A stretch of 64,000 nucleotides of DNA, from the NCBI GenBank assembly GCA_964034945.1, contig OZ035960.1, forward strand, positions 114,115,324 through 114,179,323, read 5' to 3'. Position 1 is the first letter of the stretch; every line of letters begins with the position of its first letter. Position numbers and translations under genes: made by a program. The notes beneath the pieces are model-generated. The model was not told where the DNA came from and made no database searches. It saw only the letters and a program-made list of their open reading frames with translations. Below are positions 1-12,833 of the stretch, in pieces. Origin of the DNA: Chrysopilus asiliformis (Eukaryota > Arthropoda > Insecta > Diptera > Rhagionidae).

Positions 1-696
1 TTCTACAATTTCCTGAGTATACTTTTAACAGTCGTCAAACTACCATTAGTAACATTTTACAATGCAGTATTCCCATAATATTTCCACACTGAATAGGACA
101 AAATCTTATGAACAAGTGTGTTGTTTAAGAAATCATGCTTTAAATAACAACCGATTCGAATCTTGTTCTTAAAAGTAATTTTTATACCGGCATCTCATGA
201 TTGTTTATTTGCAAAGTAGACATTTTAGTCTTAAACCAGAATTCCTTTTAGCAAAAACCGTATGTTGAAAATTAATTCTTTCTGTCAGTTTGTCTCATTC
301 CGATTTAATTTCTTCAGTATAATTATGAATGCTTCAAATGGCAATGGTCGACTAAATAAAAGCGGTAATAGAATTACAAGCATATTCAGTACAAATGGCA
401 CGATTTGCCCTCTTCGATATAAATGCCATGATTTAGAGAACAACTATGTGTTTTTATTATAAAAATTTACACTTGCAACAATATAGCAGTTATTGTTTGG
501 ATTTTTCTTTTAAAAGTGGAAGATATTCAAAATTTTAAAACCAAATTCCTGATAGATATTGTTATCTTCAACCTTTCTGGAATGTGGCCAAGTCATATAG
601 AATCTGGTTTGAATTTAACTCTAAATAAATTGTCTAATTTGAGAAACTTGATTTTTACATCCGAGGGAGTAAACAAAATCTACCAAATATTAGTAA
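1..696. other. AT-rich stretch, nothing recognised
   Basis: No splice-bounded coding segment, repeat or RNA gene identified. Confidence 0.5.
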
Positions 697-1091
697 CTAG
701 CTTGCATACCCGTCGTTGCCGGGTTAAGTTTTTTGTCTAAGTTTTAGAATACGAAGAAACCCGGGAAGAACTTAAAAACTTTTTAATGCGTCTATGTTGG
801 GGCTGGACCCCCGACGAACATCTATGCCAAATTTCAGGCCAATCGGTTCAGTAGTTTCCCGCGAAAGAGTAACATAGCGCAAAAACTAATTTTCGAAATC
901 ATTTAACCCCCTCCCCTTACTCCCCCCACCCCTCGCGATACTTTTTCGTATGCCTATGTTGGAACCAGAACTACCACAGACACTCATGCCAAATTTCAAG
1001 TCAATCGTTCGACCGTTTTTGCGTGAAAGAGGAACAGACAGACAGACAGACAGATGGACAGACACAAACTCATTTTTATATATTAGTATGA
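697..1091 (-). mobile_element. Family A Helitron-type element, copy A1
   Basis: Read on the minus strand it starts TCATACTAATATATAAAA and ends with hairpin ACCCGGCAACGACGGGT, an 11-nt tail and CTAG. It sits between A and T without a target duplication, as canonical Helitrons do. It carries a CTGT microsatellite near its 5' end. Confidence 0.85.
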
Positions 1092-1144
1092 TTAGCTTCT
1101 GAATCTTCAAAACAGGACCTTCTTAAAAAACAGGACCATTTCCG

Positions 1145-1440
1145 ATAAAATTGCAAGCAACTTTTTCATTTCTATGGGAGAGGGGGAAGAAATTGGCTGA
1201 TTGGATTTTGATGTATGGAAGGATTATGTAAAATCATATTATAATAACATAAGTTTTCATAAATTTTCATTAAAAAAATTAATTACAAAAAATAATTTCA
1301 TTTTAATGGGGGACGAGGGGAAGGAATGGTCCGATTTTGCTCGTTACCAGAAACGCAAGTATAAAAAATTTCAAGTCTTTAAATCAATCCTTTCGAAAGT
1401 TATGGTGTTTACGGACGGATTAATGGAGAGACTAACAGGT
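1145..1440 (+). repeat. Repeat C, copy C1
   Basis: Shares TTGGATTTTGATGTATG, TATGTAAAATCATATT and a CGGACGGATTAATGGAGAGAC segment with C2 and C3. Termini not defined. Likely a degraded microsatellite-bearing interspersed element. Confidence 0.5.
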
Positions 1441-1488
1441 GGAAATCAAAATCTGTTGTCATCCCCAACACCGTGGTGTAGTTCATTT

Positions 1489-1790
1489 ACACTCAGAAAA
1501 ATATCAGGTCAACTTTTTGTCAGGTTAACTCTGACCTCTAGCTGGCTGACAGAGGTTTCCATTACATGACATTACATCCTCGAAATGGCTATCTAAGGTC
1601 AACTCGTCCAGCTCCCAATGCCATACTTCACCTGCTCGTGGCTTAATTTCAGAATTTCTCCGGTCACAGGTTAACACAAGTTTTACTTTCCCTCATGCAG
1701 GCGAACGCGCGCCTCGCATAGGCTAAATTTTCCTGCCCCAGGCCAATTACGCCGTATGGTCGTCGAGTTAGCCTCCATTTTTCTGAGTGT
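1489..1790. mobile_element. MITE L, copy L1
   Basis: Short inverted termini ACACTCAGAAAAAT. Internal GTCAACT/AGGTTAAC repeats. Matched along its length by L2. Confidence 0.7.
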
Positions 1791-3282
1791 AGTTGTCCGA
1801 CTATTAGTTCCATGCGTTACAAACAGTATACTAAATCTAATATAACTTCAATATGATTCTCATATAGAGTACAAAAAGGAATACACAAAATATTCAAGAG
1901 AAATTAAAAACATTTCTCTATAATTCATTCAATTAATCATAAAAAAAAAGTTCAAACAGCTGGAAATTTTAACGTAATAGCATCACAATGTTCCTCGCTT
2001 CACAAGTAGAAATCATTCTTAAGTTTTCTATGCTATTTCCTACGGTTTCAATCCAAAATTTTAATTTTAAACCCATTATCCAGTCTTTGAAAAAAAAAAA
2101 AAAACAAAAGGTGTAGGCAATAAAGTTTAAAAACCGTAGAAATGCAATGAGAAGTGGAAATATAATTGTTCACTTTGATCAACGAAAAAAGAATTTGTTG
2201 AAAAATCTTGTTCATGGAAGCGTAACAAATGTCTGAAAATCCATTCAAGTGTGTCACATCTTCCTTGCGGTAATTTGTGATTTCATACTTGAACGAAACT
2301 AATCGACATAACGAATTCAAAAACATGTGGCCCGTTCTAGTATTAAATTCTATAGCAGCATAAGGCCGTCTACATAACATGATTATGGGAGCATACTACG
2401 AAAAGTTTTAGATTACAAAGGAAGCAAAAGAAATAACGACCCTTCAACTACTTTTATTTAATACCACCTCGAAATTATTATTCGAAGCCCCCTTTCGCGT
2501 TCGAATGCTGGCGAAAACCAAAAGAGTTCCAGTTTGAAATTATCAGATATTTTTTTTTTACCTTTGTACCGTATAGCACTTCGTCTGAACATAATACTAT
2601 ATGAGAAGTACAGGAATTAAAGAAAATTCATACTGAATGTATGTTGAATTTTGTATCTTCTATATATGCTATTTAGAAAAAGCTTTAGAAAAAAATTACA
2701 ATGCTCAAGAATATAAGCGTAATGTACGGTAAGGATGACGCGACGAATGACAGAAGAACTTCAGATACTCGAAAATGTCTCACATCACTTAATATCTGGA
2801 ACTTCTCAAACTATTTGCAATGCAATCATAAAAAAATATGATGAACACAAGTCCCAAGAAGGGAGAAGATTTTAATGCTTTTTAAGGACTATGCTGAATT
2901 AATTCACAGAAAGGTCATCCGGTTTGTTTTATATTCTGAATCAGATTATGTTTTTCATGTATCGATATTTTAAGAAACGTTTCCACAAAAGATTCGTAAG
3001 TGGGAAAACAAAACCAGACGCTGAAAAGTTTTTGTAATTGTTCAAGAACAGGACGAGTAGCGCTAGCCAAATTATCAAAAAACATCCCCTAAATTGTATA
3101 CACCGTAAATATTGTTGTATTAAAAAAAGGCGAATTTTTTTTGCAAAGGATTTACATAAATTGCCCCACGCATTTAGGTAGGAGAAGCTTGTCTGGAACC
3201 AAACCTTTTGTGTGAGAGCTTAATTTTTTTCATCAAATTGCGCAAACACTCAAATTAAACCAGAAAGATTAAATCATACTAA
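1791..3282. other. AT-rich stretch, nothing recognised
   Basis: Contains a short A-run near 2090 only. The longer frames here are lysine/leucine-rich chance frames. Confidence 0.5.
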
Positions 3283-3609
3283 TCATACTAATATATAAAA
3301 ATGAGTTGGTGTCTGTCTGTCTGTCTGTTCCTCTTTCACGCAAAAACGGCTGAACCGATTGACTTGAAATTTGGCATGAGTGTCTGTGGTAGTTCTGGTT
3401 CCAACATAGGCATACGGAAAAGTAGCGCGAGGGGTGGGGGAAGTAAGGGGAGGGGGTAAAGTGATCTCGAAACCTAGCTCTTCTTCTATGTTACCCTTTC
3501 GCGGGGAAACTACCGAGCCGGTTGGCCTGAATTTTAGCTCAAACATAGACCATAAAAAAAACAAAAATTTGAAAAAACTTAACCCGGCAACGACGGGTAT
3601 GCAAGCTAG
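3283..3609 (+). mobile_element. Family A Helitron-type element, copy A2
   Basis: TC...CTAG ends in A|T context with the 3' hairpin intact. The 5' end is preceded by an extra TCATACTAA copy. It contains one full G-rich module and a shortened second. Confidence 0.85.
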
Positions 3610-3687
3610 TACTATATACGAGAACTTCCGACTGAATTTTTATTTAAAAATCTATTTGTACACAAAAGGTTTGGTTTTCGCCAGGGT

Positions 3688-3880
3688 GGCAAATAGTGAT
3701 CCTATTGAATTTTGATATATGAAAGAAATGTGTAAAATTATATTCTAAAGACATTTTTCCCCTATAAATTACTCGATTCGACGCACCATTTTCATGAAAA
3801 TTGCAAAAAAAACTCATTTCAGACGGACTGATGAAGAGACAGACTGATGAAGAGGCGGACAGAGGTGGAAATCAAGTCAA
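3688..3880 (+). repeat. Repeat C, copy C2
   Basis: Matches C3 in the block TTATATTCTAAAGACATTT...CGACGCACCATTTTCATGAAAAT and C1 in the GACGGACTGATGAAGAG block. Confidence 0.5.
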
Positions 3881-4380
3881 ATTACTTAAAAATATACACC
3901 GTACAAATGTTGTAATTTTTATGGATTTAGAACGGTCTGTTCGTAATGCCCATTTTTTTTTTAAAGTCAAAGTACAAAAAAGTGAGTTCTAAAGGGGGTG
4001 GGTATTTATTTTAAGTTGAGAGAAGGTATCCTGTTTCACTACGACACCCCAAAAAACTTTGTTTACACCAAAATGGAAGCTTGAATTTTTCCCAACATGA
4101 ATTCCAAGTCAAATCGGGCAACTCTCGCCACACCCGCGCTAGGAGCCGTCTAATGGTATTTTCTTCTCTAATGGTATTTTCTTAAAAAAAAACTTTTCCT
4201 GGGTATTTTACAATACTTTTGCGTAATATTCTTTCGTGAACCTAAACTTTTCCGCTCCTGGAAACAAGATGTAACCCCTTCGGACTATAAACACAATTTT
4301 GTGCTTGCATCATTTCAGAGGAAAGTTTCATGTTTTGAAAATCCTTTTCCAAAACCACCACATTTTCAAATCTTTTACTA

Positions 4381-4845
4381 AGGCGCTGTCTGTAAAATAC
4401 GTCACGCTAATTTTCAGCCTTTCGAACCCTCGACCTTTCGAACCCTCGTCCTTCAAATCTTTTACTAAGGCGCTGTCCATAAAATACATCACGCCGGTTT
4501 TCGGCATTTCGAACCATCCTCCGTCGTCAATCTTTTTGCGAACTTTTGTATAGTTTGATACCGTCGCCACACTACCGCAGACCTCCTCCCCTCTCCCCTC
4601 TCCCCACTCCCCTCTCCCCACTCCCCTCTCCCCTCTCCCCTATCCCCTCTCCCCTCTCCCCTCTCCCCTATCCCCTCTCCCCTCTCCCCTCTCCCCTATC
4701 CCCTATCCCCTATCCCCTCTCCCCTCTCCCCTATCCCCTCTCCCCTATCCCCTATCCCCTATCCACTCTCCCCTATTCCCACTCCCCTATCCCCTATCCC
4801 CTATCCCCTATCCCCTCTCCCCTGAAAAGTGTGACGTATTTTATG
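4381..4845 (+). mobile_element. MITE P, copy P1, with expanded internal minisatellite
   Basis: Left terminus GGCGCTGTCTGTAAAATACGTC (shown here in part) occurs twice in tandem (near 4382 and 4470). The right end AAGTGTGACGTATTTTATG is its inverse. The C-rich spacer of the family has grown into a 240-bp array here. Compare P2. Confidence 0.62.
4584..4823 (+). repeat. CCCCTCT / CCCCTAT 7-bp minisatellite
   Basis: About 34 units of CCCCTCT or CCCCTAT, with a few CCCCACT and CCCTATT variants. The minus strand is an unbroken series of GGGG runs spaced by 3 bases, so it has strong quadruplex-forming potential. Confidence 0.92.
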
Positions 4846-6629
4846 CTCTTAAAAAAAACCTCAAGACCAGCCGCAATGGAATTACGGCTTACAATTAGTA
4901 AAAGTTTAGAAGTTTCTGTGGTTGCATGACGGATGAACAAGAGTTTCAGCTCTTGGGAAAATAGTTGTTTTAATGATTTTGTCATCGTATTAAAATCCAT
5001 CACAGACAAACATCACAAGTCGTCGTCATCGCCATCGTGCCATCATGCCATTAAGTTTCCTTTTGTTTGAAATGCGAGTCTTTTGCGGTCTATGCATAAT
5101 ACGGAGAGGTCGTGAAGGCGCATCTTTTGCAAAGACAAGACGAAATTTTCATGCCCTGCAATTTATTGACATGAATTAAGAAAGCCAAATGACATTATTT
5201 TATTTTTCTTTACAAAGAAATGAAATTAGTTTGCCAGCATAATAAAGCAAGGGAACAAACAGCAGCAGCTTGCAAAGTCAGACTCATGACTCCATTTAGC
5301 TCTAATTCAATTTTTTATAGTTGAATAAATCCCACCAGTCATTCAACCACAATAATTATAAAGGTACGAGTAGTTTTTAATTTATATCTGCGAATGGTTG
5401 ATTCGACATATTGTGGAAAGTGGATTGTATTATATTATAGTATAGTATAGTAGGTACTAACCAGAATTTTACAGGCAAGTTTATCACGCGTTTCGACTTA
5501 ACGAAATTCTCAAATGTTTTTGGTTAATTTTTTTATCGTTGCCGAAAACATGATTTCAAGTTTATGCTCACAAATTTAATGCTAAGATACGCCATAAACA
5601 CTAAAGAACCTCTCATCTAGTCAGCTGGCCAAAAAAACCATTTAGAGTTCTTTCCCGAAAACTTGAGTTTAAAGGATTTTTTTTTGCTCGTGTTATTCCG
5701 ATGCCTTCGAGTGGAACGATTACAATGAACACTTGTAAATCATTTTGAAAGCGTTCGTAATCAGCAATTCTATTCAAAGTTAAAATGCCGCAACAATACT
5801 TATGCTATATGTTGAAGGAATAGGAGAAAAAACCGTCACCATGCTACCATGCCAAGAAGTTGTATATCACAGTGAGATACCGCCATTGGGGTCGGAATCG
5901 AGACTCAAGAATCCATTTGAAAATTGGTCTTAGACAATGATTGTTCTGCAACTAAATTGATGAAATTATTTAAGAGTCACACTACAGATACAGATCATAA
6001 AGTTCATAATGGTCTTAGCATTAAAAATATTGAAAAAAAACCTTGATTACTTTACCACTATCACGGAATTGAGTGAATTATGGTAGTAAACTATATACAA
6101 AACACAATCCCATCTTAATATATTTAATAAATGGAATTATGCTTGTACGTACAACAGTCAGCCACATATGTACATACGATGAGAAAAATTTATAATGACA
6201 CAATTAATAATAATCAAAGCGAACATCGCAGTATTTGACCTCACAATATGTTAACTAAATTTCAATTGCTGAACAGCGTTTAATACCAGTTTTATGCACG
6301 CCACAATTTATAAATTTATAGCTACAGCATACAATTAGTGATCAACTATAAATAATTTAAAAAGATCTTTTGATTTACAATTTAACTTGGCTCCGTCTGG
6401 TTCAATCTTAGCTGCAATTGCCATAAATTATTGGAATCAGTCAATAAATACATTAAAAGTGATTGACGTTTCTTAATTCGCTGCTAATAAATAATGAAAA
6501 ACTAATTGTGAGATTAGGAAAGTAATAAGTTTGGTATTTTCCTGTTCTTTTAAATCCATTTTAGTTGATTTATACAAACTAGTGATGCATTTTCTTATTA
6601 ATCGTGATTTTAAGAACAATTATTATAAA
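4846..6629. other. AT-rich stretch, nothing recognised
   Basis: No gene or repeat boundary identified. TATAGTATAG short tandem near 5435. Confidence 0.5.
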
Positions 6630-7011
6630 CTAGCTTGCATACCCGTCGTTGCCGGGTTAAGTTTTTTCAAATTTTTTTTTTTTGATGGTCTATGTTGGAG
6701 CTAAACTTTAGACCAATCGGCTCGGTAGTTTCCCCGCGAAAGGGTAACATAGACGAAGAGCTAAGCTTCGAGATGACTTTACCCCCTCCCCTTATTCCCC
6801 TCACCTCTCGGGCTACTTTTTAATGAGCCTATGTTGAGGCTGGACCCCCGACGAACATCTATGCCAAATTTCAGGCCAATCGGATCAGTAGTTTCCCCGC
6901 GAAAGAGTAACATAGAGGGAAAACTAAGTTTCGAGGTGACTTTACCCCCTCCCCTTACTCCCCTTACTCCTCCCTTTTTCGTATGCCTATGTTGGAACCA
7001 GAACTACCTCA

Positions 7012-7493
7012 CTCCTAATCCACACCTGCCATGAATGCCGTCAGTGTCGCTGTCACGTCTGATGTTATGTCTAGTGAAGATTGAAATGTCAGCTGTTACG
7101 ACATAAAAGTCTAACATTTTTTGTTGACATCTTTGCTAACAGAAATCGTAACAGAAATGGAATTTAAGATGGCGGATTCTAATTTTTCACGTGCAGAGTG
7201 GCTCCGTGTTATAAACGAATACTGTTTAAAAGTAATTTTTACAAAGAAATGATTTGAAAAATGCATCGTGGGGGCAGCAGGAGGCCGAATTTCATTTTAG
7301 TGCGGAGATTTTAAAGAAAAAAGTGAAATCACAGATCGTCATATTTACTACTCTGAGTTGTTTATTGCTCAACGCATTTCTGGAACTGAAATGTCATGCC
7401 AGAATCAGCAGCCCACCTACGTCACAACAGACTTTTCTAATGACATTTCTGCTAACATTTATGTCAGAGTTTCCGGCAGGTCTGGATGGCGTG
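7012..7493. mobile_element. MITE Q inserted in Helitron copy A3
   Basis: It interrupts the family A motif GAACTACC..AGACACTCATGCC. The ends are imperfect inverted repeats (CTCCTAATCCACACCTGCC against CACGCCATCCAGACCTGCC) with TCA on both sides. Superfamily not assigned. Confidence 0.65.
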
Positions 7494-7591
7494 TCAGACA
7501 CTCATGCCAAATTTCAAGTCAATCGGTTCAGCCGTTTTTGCGTGAAAGAGGAACAGACAGACAGACAGACAGACAGACACCAACTCATTTT

Positions 7592-8155
7592 TATACCCGT
7601 ATGGTGAAACCAAAGCGTGTATTAACTTTGCTTTACCGTTTGTAACGCCAAGATCCCGTCATCACACACAAAAATGAATTACACCAGTGTGTTTAGAATG
7701 ATAAAAAAAATTGAATTTTGCATGTCCGTCCGTCTGTCTGTCCGTCTGTCCGTCTGTCTGTCTGTCTGTCTGTGGCGCGGATTGCGGGCGCACGGATTGA
7801 GCTAGAGACTTGAAATTTTGCGCAGATTCGTTTTTTTGTAAAATAAGTTCGTTAATGGGCAAAAATGGACCATTAGGGGGGGGGGTACCCCCCATACGAA
7901 CGAAAACGTTTTTTGCGAATATCTCAAAAACGGTGCATCTTATCAAAAAAAGTGCAAGAACAAAAGTTATTTAGGATATGATTCTACATAAAACTCCCAT
8001 ACATCAAAATCCGATTGGAATAAATTTTAAAAAATCTTATTGGAAAGTTTGACTTCAAAGTGGAATTTTGGTACAACTGTTCGAATTTTGATACGAATAT
8101 CACCATACGGGTCTCCAATGATTGCCAGATTGGCAATTATAGCATTTGTTATGTT
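7592..8155 (+). mobile_element. Family B Helentron/DINE-1-like element, copy B1
   Basis: 564 bp starting TATACCCGTATGGTGA and ending GTTATGTT. The subterminal inverted repeat ACCCGTATGGTGA is found again inverted before the 3' end, followed by hairpin ATTGCC-AGATT-GGCAAT. It has a GTCTGTCC microsatellite. It interrupts the A3 Helitron precisely between T and T with no duplication. These are the features described for DINE-1/HINE elements. Confidence 0.85.
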
Positions 8156-8201
8156 TATATATTAGTATGATTTCTGTAATAGATTTATTTGAAGAACAAT
8201 T

Positions 8202-8448
8202 GAGGCGTTAAAAGCTAGAGTGGACCAACCCACATAATCGAGTTTTTGAAGCTTTTTCACTTTTGTATTATTATTTACTGTAATTTTTGGAAAAAAAAAA
8301 TTGTGTGGTCTTTATTACTCAATGTTGAAATGTTCTTTTGTGCATCCAAACATTTTTATCTAGAAACTCACTCGCAATAGTGATTCAAACACAAAAAAAA
8401 ATCACGATTTCGACATGTGGGTTGGTCCACTCTAGCTTTTAACGACTC
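8202..8448 (+). mobile_element. MITE J, copy J1
   Basis: 247 bp with ~33-bp inverted termini beginning GAGGCGTTAAAAGCTAGAG, flanked by AATT on both sides (8198-8201, 8449-8452). A second copy lies at 47830-48075. Superfamily unknown. Confidence 0.8.
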
Positions 8449-10892
8449 AATTATTATAAACTTTTTAACAATAAATAAGTTGAAAAAAAAGTGGCGCAAT
8501 GGCAAAATTTCAAACCAAGCTTTCTGTTGTTACCACCAAACTTTGTGAAAAAAAGTAGTCCACGCTAATTCAGGATATATGGCCACCCTATTAATAACCA
8601 ATAGGTATCAATCCATTCTTCCCTCCATAACAGCGTATTTGCAAAAAAAAATGCTAAAAATCCAACAATACCTACAAAATTTATCAAATTGTCATGCGCT
8701 ATATATACATATATGTCACGCATATTTAATAATGCATTACTCTTTTTTTTGATTGGATCTTGATGTCAAGCGAATATGCAGAACTCTTACATCCTCTACA
8801 CAAAGGACTTGCATATCATAAATCAAAATTTTGCATTCTAAACTTTTGAAACGGAATAGAACCAACTCAACGAATACCAAACCTAATAAATCTTATTTAA
8901 ACACAAATTTCAGATTTTTTTCTTTTACATATTCAAATGCAGGATGATTGTTTGGTTCAACAGAATAAAAATTCAAAAGTCTTTAGAAATTTCAATTTCT
9001 CAGAAGGTCTTCATTCCATTCAATTCGGTTTAAGTAGAATTTTAGAAATTCAACACACAAAGATGAATAAAACATTCATCAGATTATGCCACCAACATAA
9101 TACAGCATTTTTTTTATAACTAAACGAGAAAGTTCATCAGATCAGAGGGCACTTTGATTTTATGATTCGGATAGAAGTTTTTAAAAGGTAACAGAACGTC
9201 TTAACAAAGAAGTAGTGATATAAAATTGACGGTTTTGGTAAAAGAAAATTGTACGATCCCATATTGAATCCTGCAAAGAATATTTACTTCTTTGCAACAG
9301 AACAAATTCCCTTTGCTTCGCATCCCCTCCTCTGCTATCTTGTGAAGGGTTACCGCGATTTTCATGCGGTTTTTACCCTTAGGCAAATCTTTTGATAAGT
9401 AAAATTAACGCCCACTCGTCTTTTGCGACCCTTTTCTTAATTACAAATTTTTAAGATGCTTAAGACCATCTGAATAATTTCACCTTTTCAGACACTATCA
9501 GACTGGAGAGTCTTTAAATTTGGTTAACAAAATTAAAATGGCCCCTAATAATGGCAATTTTGTGACTCCAGTCTCGTTAACGATAGCAACCCTAAGGAAT
9601 ATTCAGAAAAAATCGTAATTGTTTCAGTTAACATTAGTTGTTGGTCATAAATTGCAATTTATTGCAGGTGATAAAATTCCTTGAGCAATCTTCGTATAAC
9701 CCGCTTTTATTATCGAAATGAGTAGACACTGGCACAAGGTAACTTGAAATTATGCTGAATATATACGGTAACAAATTTTATACCGCCATATCTTTAATCG
9801 AGTTCATAGCTACAGTTATGTATGCGATGCGATTACTACTCTTATAATGAAGTTCCATCATGCAACTGAACTGAAGTGAACTGAATTTAAGGTAAGGTTT
9901 GGTATGGCAAGGTAAGCTTCTGTAATAATAACCAACGGTCTTACATATGTGAACAAGTTTATATGATATGGCTACAATCGACAACTTTTGTGTTTGTTCA
10001 TAGCCATCATAGAAAGTTATGCCATACAATACCAAAAACGTCCCTATATCCGTAGTCAAGTGTTCGGTGTAAAATATGAGTTACCTCCTCTGCTAAACTT
10101 CCATCCATATTCATATATACTTGCATACGTTAACATAAAATGTATGCTGAATTTAAGATCTAAACCGTCATCTACTCTCTACGGTAGTCTGGTTTGAATC
10201 CTATTTGGGAGTTCCTGGTATAGCTTTGAATATGATATGGTGATATGTTGTTCGCATAAATGCTGGTATTAGAGTTCAATGCTAGGAAAAGTTCCTGTTC
10301 TTATAACAAGGGTACAGCACCCTAACTAATTAATACTCACTGGCCTTCATCGATTTTTAATTACCAATCCTCTTCCTTTATGCCATTAAAAACACCTGCT
10401 GAAGCTAAACTCTAATGACGGCACCGTTTGAAATACCTAGCTGCAATTAAAAGTAACATAGGCACAGCCGCTACCACCACCACCATCACCATTAAGATCC
10501 TTCCGTTCGTCATCAGTTTAAGTTGAGAAATTTTCACATGGTTAAATTTATAGTTACAATGAGATGAATTATAGGGAAATTAAATTATGGTGGTAAGAAA
10601 TTTTTAAATTACTTTTTTAAATAAAAATGGTTTTTACTCGATAGTGAGTTTTTTATTAAATTACTGACATTTTATTTGAAATAAAAATATTTTATAGCAG
10701 GCTTGTGTGTCAGCCTGCCATTGTAATGTCTTGTGGACACAGCATTTCTCAGAATCTACACTTTAAAAGCTTGTATTTAACGGGACCATACATCTCAGAT
10801 TAGACAGAAGAGTCCTAGATCTGGGTATATTGTCAAAACTTTCCCTTGATTTTCACAAAAAAAAATATTCGCGGTTTTTTCTTTAAATCATT
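8449..10892. other. AT-rich stretch, nothing recognised
   Basis: No supported gene. A short GAACTGAAGT-type repeat near 9865 and a CACCACCAC tract near 10475. Confidence 0.5.
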
Positions 10893-11204
10893 GGGCACAT
10901 TCAGTGAACTGAGCCGCTCAGAAGTTTTTTGAGCAGCTCACTGGCTCAGTTACTGAATGCAACCGTTCTTTCTGAGCGGCTCAGCTTTTTTACTGAGCGG
11001 CATTAAAGTACGCTCAGTTAGTGAGTGGTGCGAAACGTCAAAAAAATTTATCCCGTTTTATTAAAACTCAAGGCAATTTTGACAGTTGATGGTTTTCGAT
11101 CAGCATGCACTGAGCAGTGCGGGGCATGCTGAGCGGCTCAGCTGAGCGCTTTTTTTAACAACTACTGAGCCCCTCCAGAGCGGCTCAGTTCACTGAATGC
11201 GCCC
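10893..11204. mobile_element. MITE E with GAGCCGCTC-rich inverted ends
   Basis: Termini GGGCACATTCAGTGAACTGA and its near-perfect complement ending in GCCC, flanked by ATT on both sides. The interior repeats GAGCGGCTCAG several times in both orientations, so one strand folds into multiple stems. A 3-bp duplication is compatible with PIF/Harbinger. Confidence 0.75.
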
Positions 11205-12833
11205 ATTGCTACCCTTTTTGTTTAAAAACTTTCGCCTGCGGCGCATATTTGTTAATTCTTTTCGCCCGGATTTGCTCGAATTTTATATGCGAGTCTTTTT
11301 CTTGCACAGCAAAGATATTAATTGATTTGACTTTGTAGCGAGTGATAAGAAGGCGTACACATTGAAATTTTTCAGGTTTTCCCTCTCCCAGCCTCTTCTG
11401 ATGTTTTCTAGAGGTAATTCATTGAATTTTAGTTTAGCAACGCACAATCCTTTCCTTCCTAAAAGTGTAAAGAACGATGCACGATTTTGCCCCTCTAAAC
11501 TAACTTTTGAACCCGTGTAGTTTTCACTTTGGTTGAGTACTTTTTGGAAAGGGCACAGTCTCTAGTTTCATCCATATATGGCTTCAAGAGCCACCGAATT
11601 GCAGGGGGATGGTGAGGGGTTAACGAACTTTCTCGCGATTTTTCATATGATTTCTGCCATGATTTCTGGGGCACTAAAAACGCTATTGCCTGCATAGTTC
11701 TTTTATGGACAGCCCTAATGTCAAATTCGGAACTGAAGATTTTCATTTTAGGTATATTTATCGAAAACTACTAGAATACAAATCAGATCAACACTAATGG
11801 TTTCATTAATTAAAAAGATCTTAATTGATTTTCGTTCTCCTATCCAAATATACTAGAATTCAAGTAACAAGATACTATTTTCGGATAATTTATTAGCAAA
11901 CCATTTCAATTTTATTTTTTTTTTTCGTTTCATTTTTTTGTATATTCATAAAAAGTTTTACAGTAACAGTTACGGATATCCATTAATCAATCATCGATTC
12001 ATCTAGCATCGATTGACTTGATCTTATTCCCTCATATCTTTTTTTCCACCATCGAATTATGTGTTTGATGCAGGCATTCATATATGTTTATAGATATCGC
12101 AGAGACTTGCGTTTGGGTAGATATATGTAGGTGTACAAACGCGAGTTGAAAACAAAATCGAATATAAGAACAGACAGTCGACGTGTTTACCTGGAGAATT
12201 GTTTTGTTGTCGAGACGAGGCCTTCATAAGAAGAAAACTGTGTGTCCCGTAAAAGATATCGCCCTCATGAAGTAGTTACTTTTGTTTCCTCTAAATACAC
12301 CATCCGCCTGTTAACCATCAAACTGAGTTGGATTTAAAGTCTGGCCACCATATCGTAGACCCTTGTATTTATACTATATGATGTCGATGTCGGTTCAAAA
12401 GTCGGTTTTGAAGTGCATGTCGGAATATTTACATAGCGTTGTAGTGCTTCAAATGACCTCTCTGAAAGCATAGACGGGCGCAGTTTTATCATTTTCTCAT
12501 ATCTGGAATTTGAAACTAACTTTTTCCATTTTCAATATTAAGTATATGAGGCCATTACCATTATCCTGTTCACAATAGTTCATTTGTTCATTGTTCAGCG
12601 ACGAATCTCCATTATCAGAGGCGATTTCTGATCTCTTGAATGTTGGATAACTCTGCAAACCTGATGCGGGCATTGGAAATGATTTCTGATTTAAGTAGGT
12701 ACTTAATATTCATTCACTGTGCTCTTTTAAATGACATAGGCTTTAAAAACTTGAAACCCTTTTTTCAGACCCTTTCTAACTGAATCTCGTGCCTTGTACT
12801 AATGAGTATCCAACACGATATCATCATACTTCA
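11205..12833. other. AT-rich stretch with one GCGCCGC-type motif
   Basis: TTCGCCTGCGGCGCAT at 11231-11246; otherwise nothing recognised. Confidence 0.5.

Larger units (their letters stand above)
6630..8170 (-). mobile_element. Family A copy A3, split by two later insertions
   Basis: CTAG end at 6630-6633 and TC end at 8170, flanked by A and T. Element sequence breaks at 7011 (MITE Q, 482 bp) and at 7591 (family B copy B1), and resumes exactly on the far side of each. Confidence 0.85.

Noticed and set aside
1201..1569. 122-codon frame on the plus strand
   Set aside because: Starts at TTG in repeat C and runs into MITE L; no recognisable domain.
4546..4929. Proline/serine-rich 127-codon frame
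   Set aside because: It is translation of the CCCCTCT/CCCCTAT minisatellite and has no independent support.
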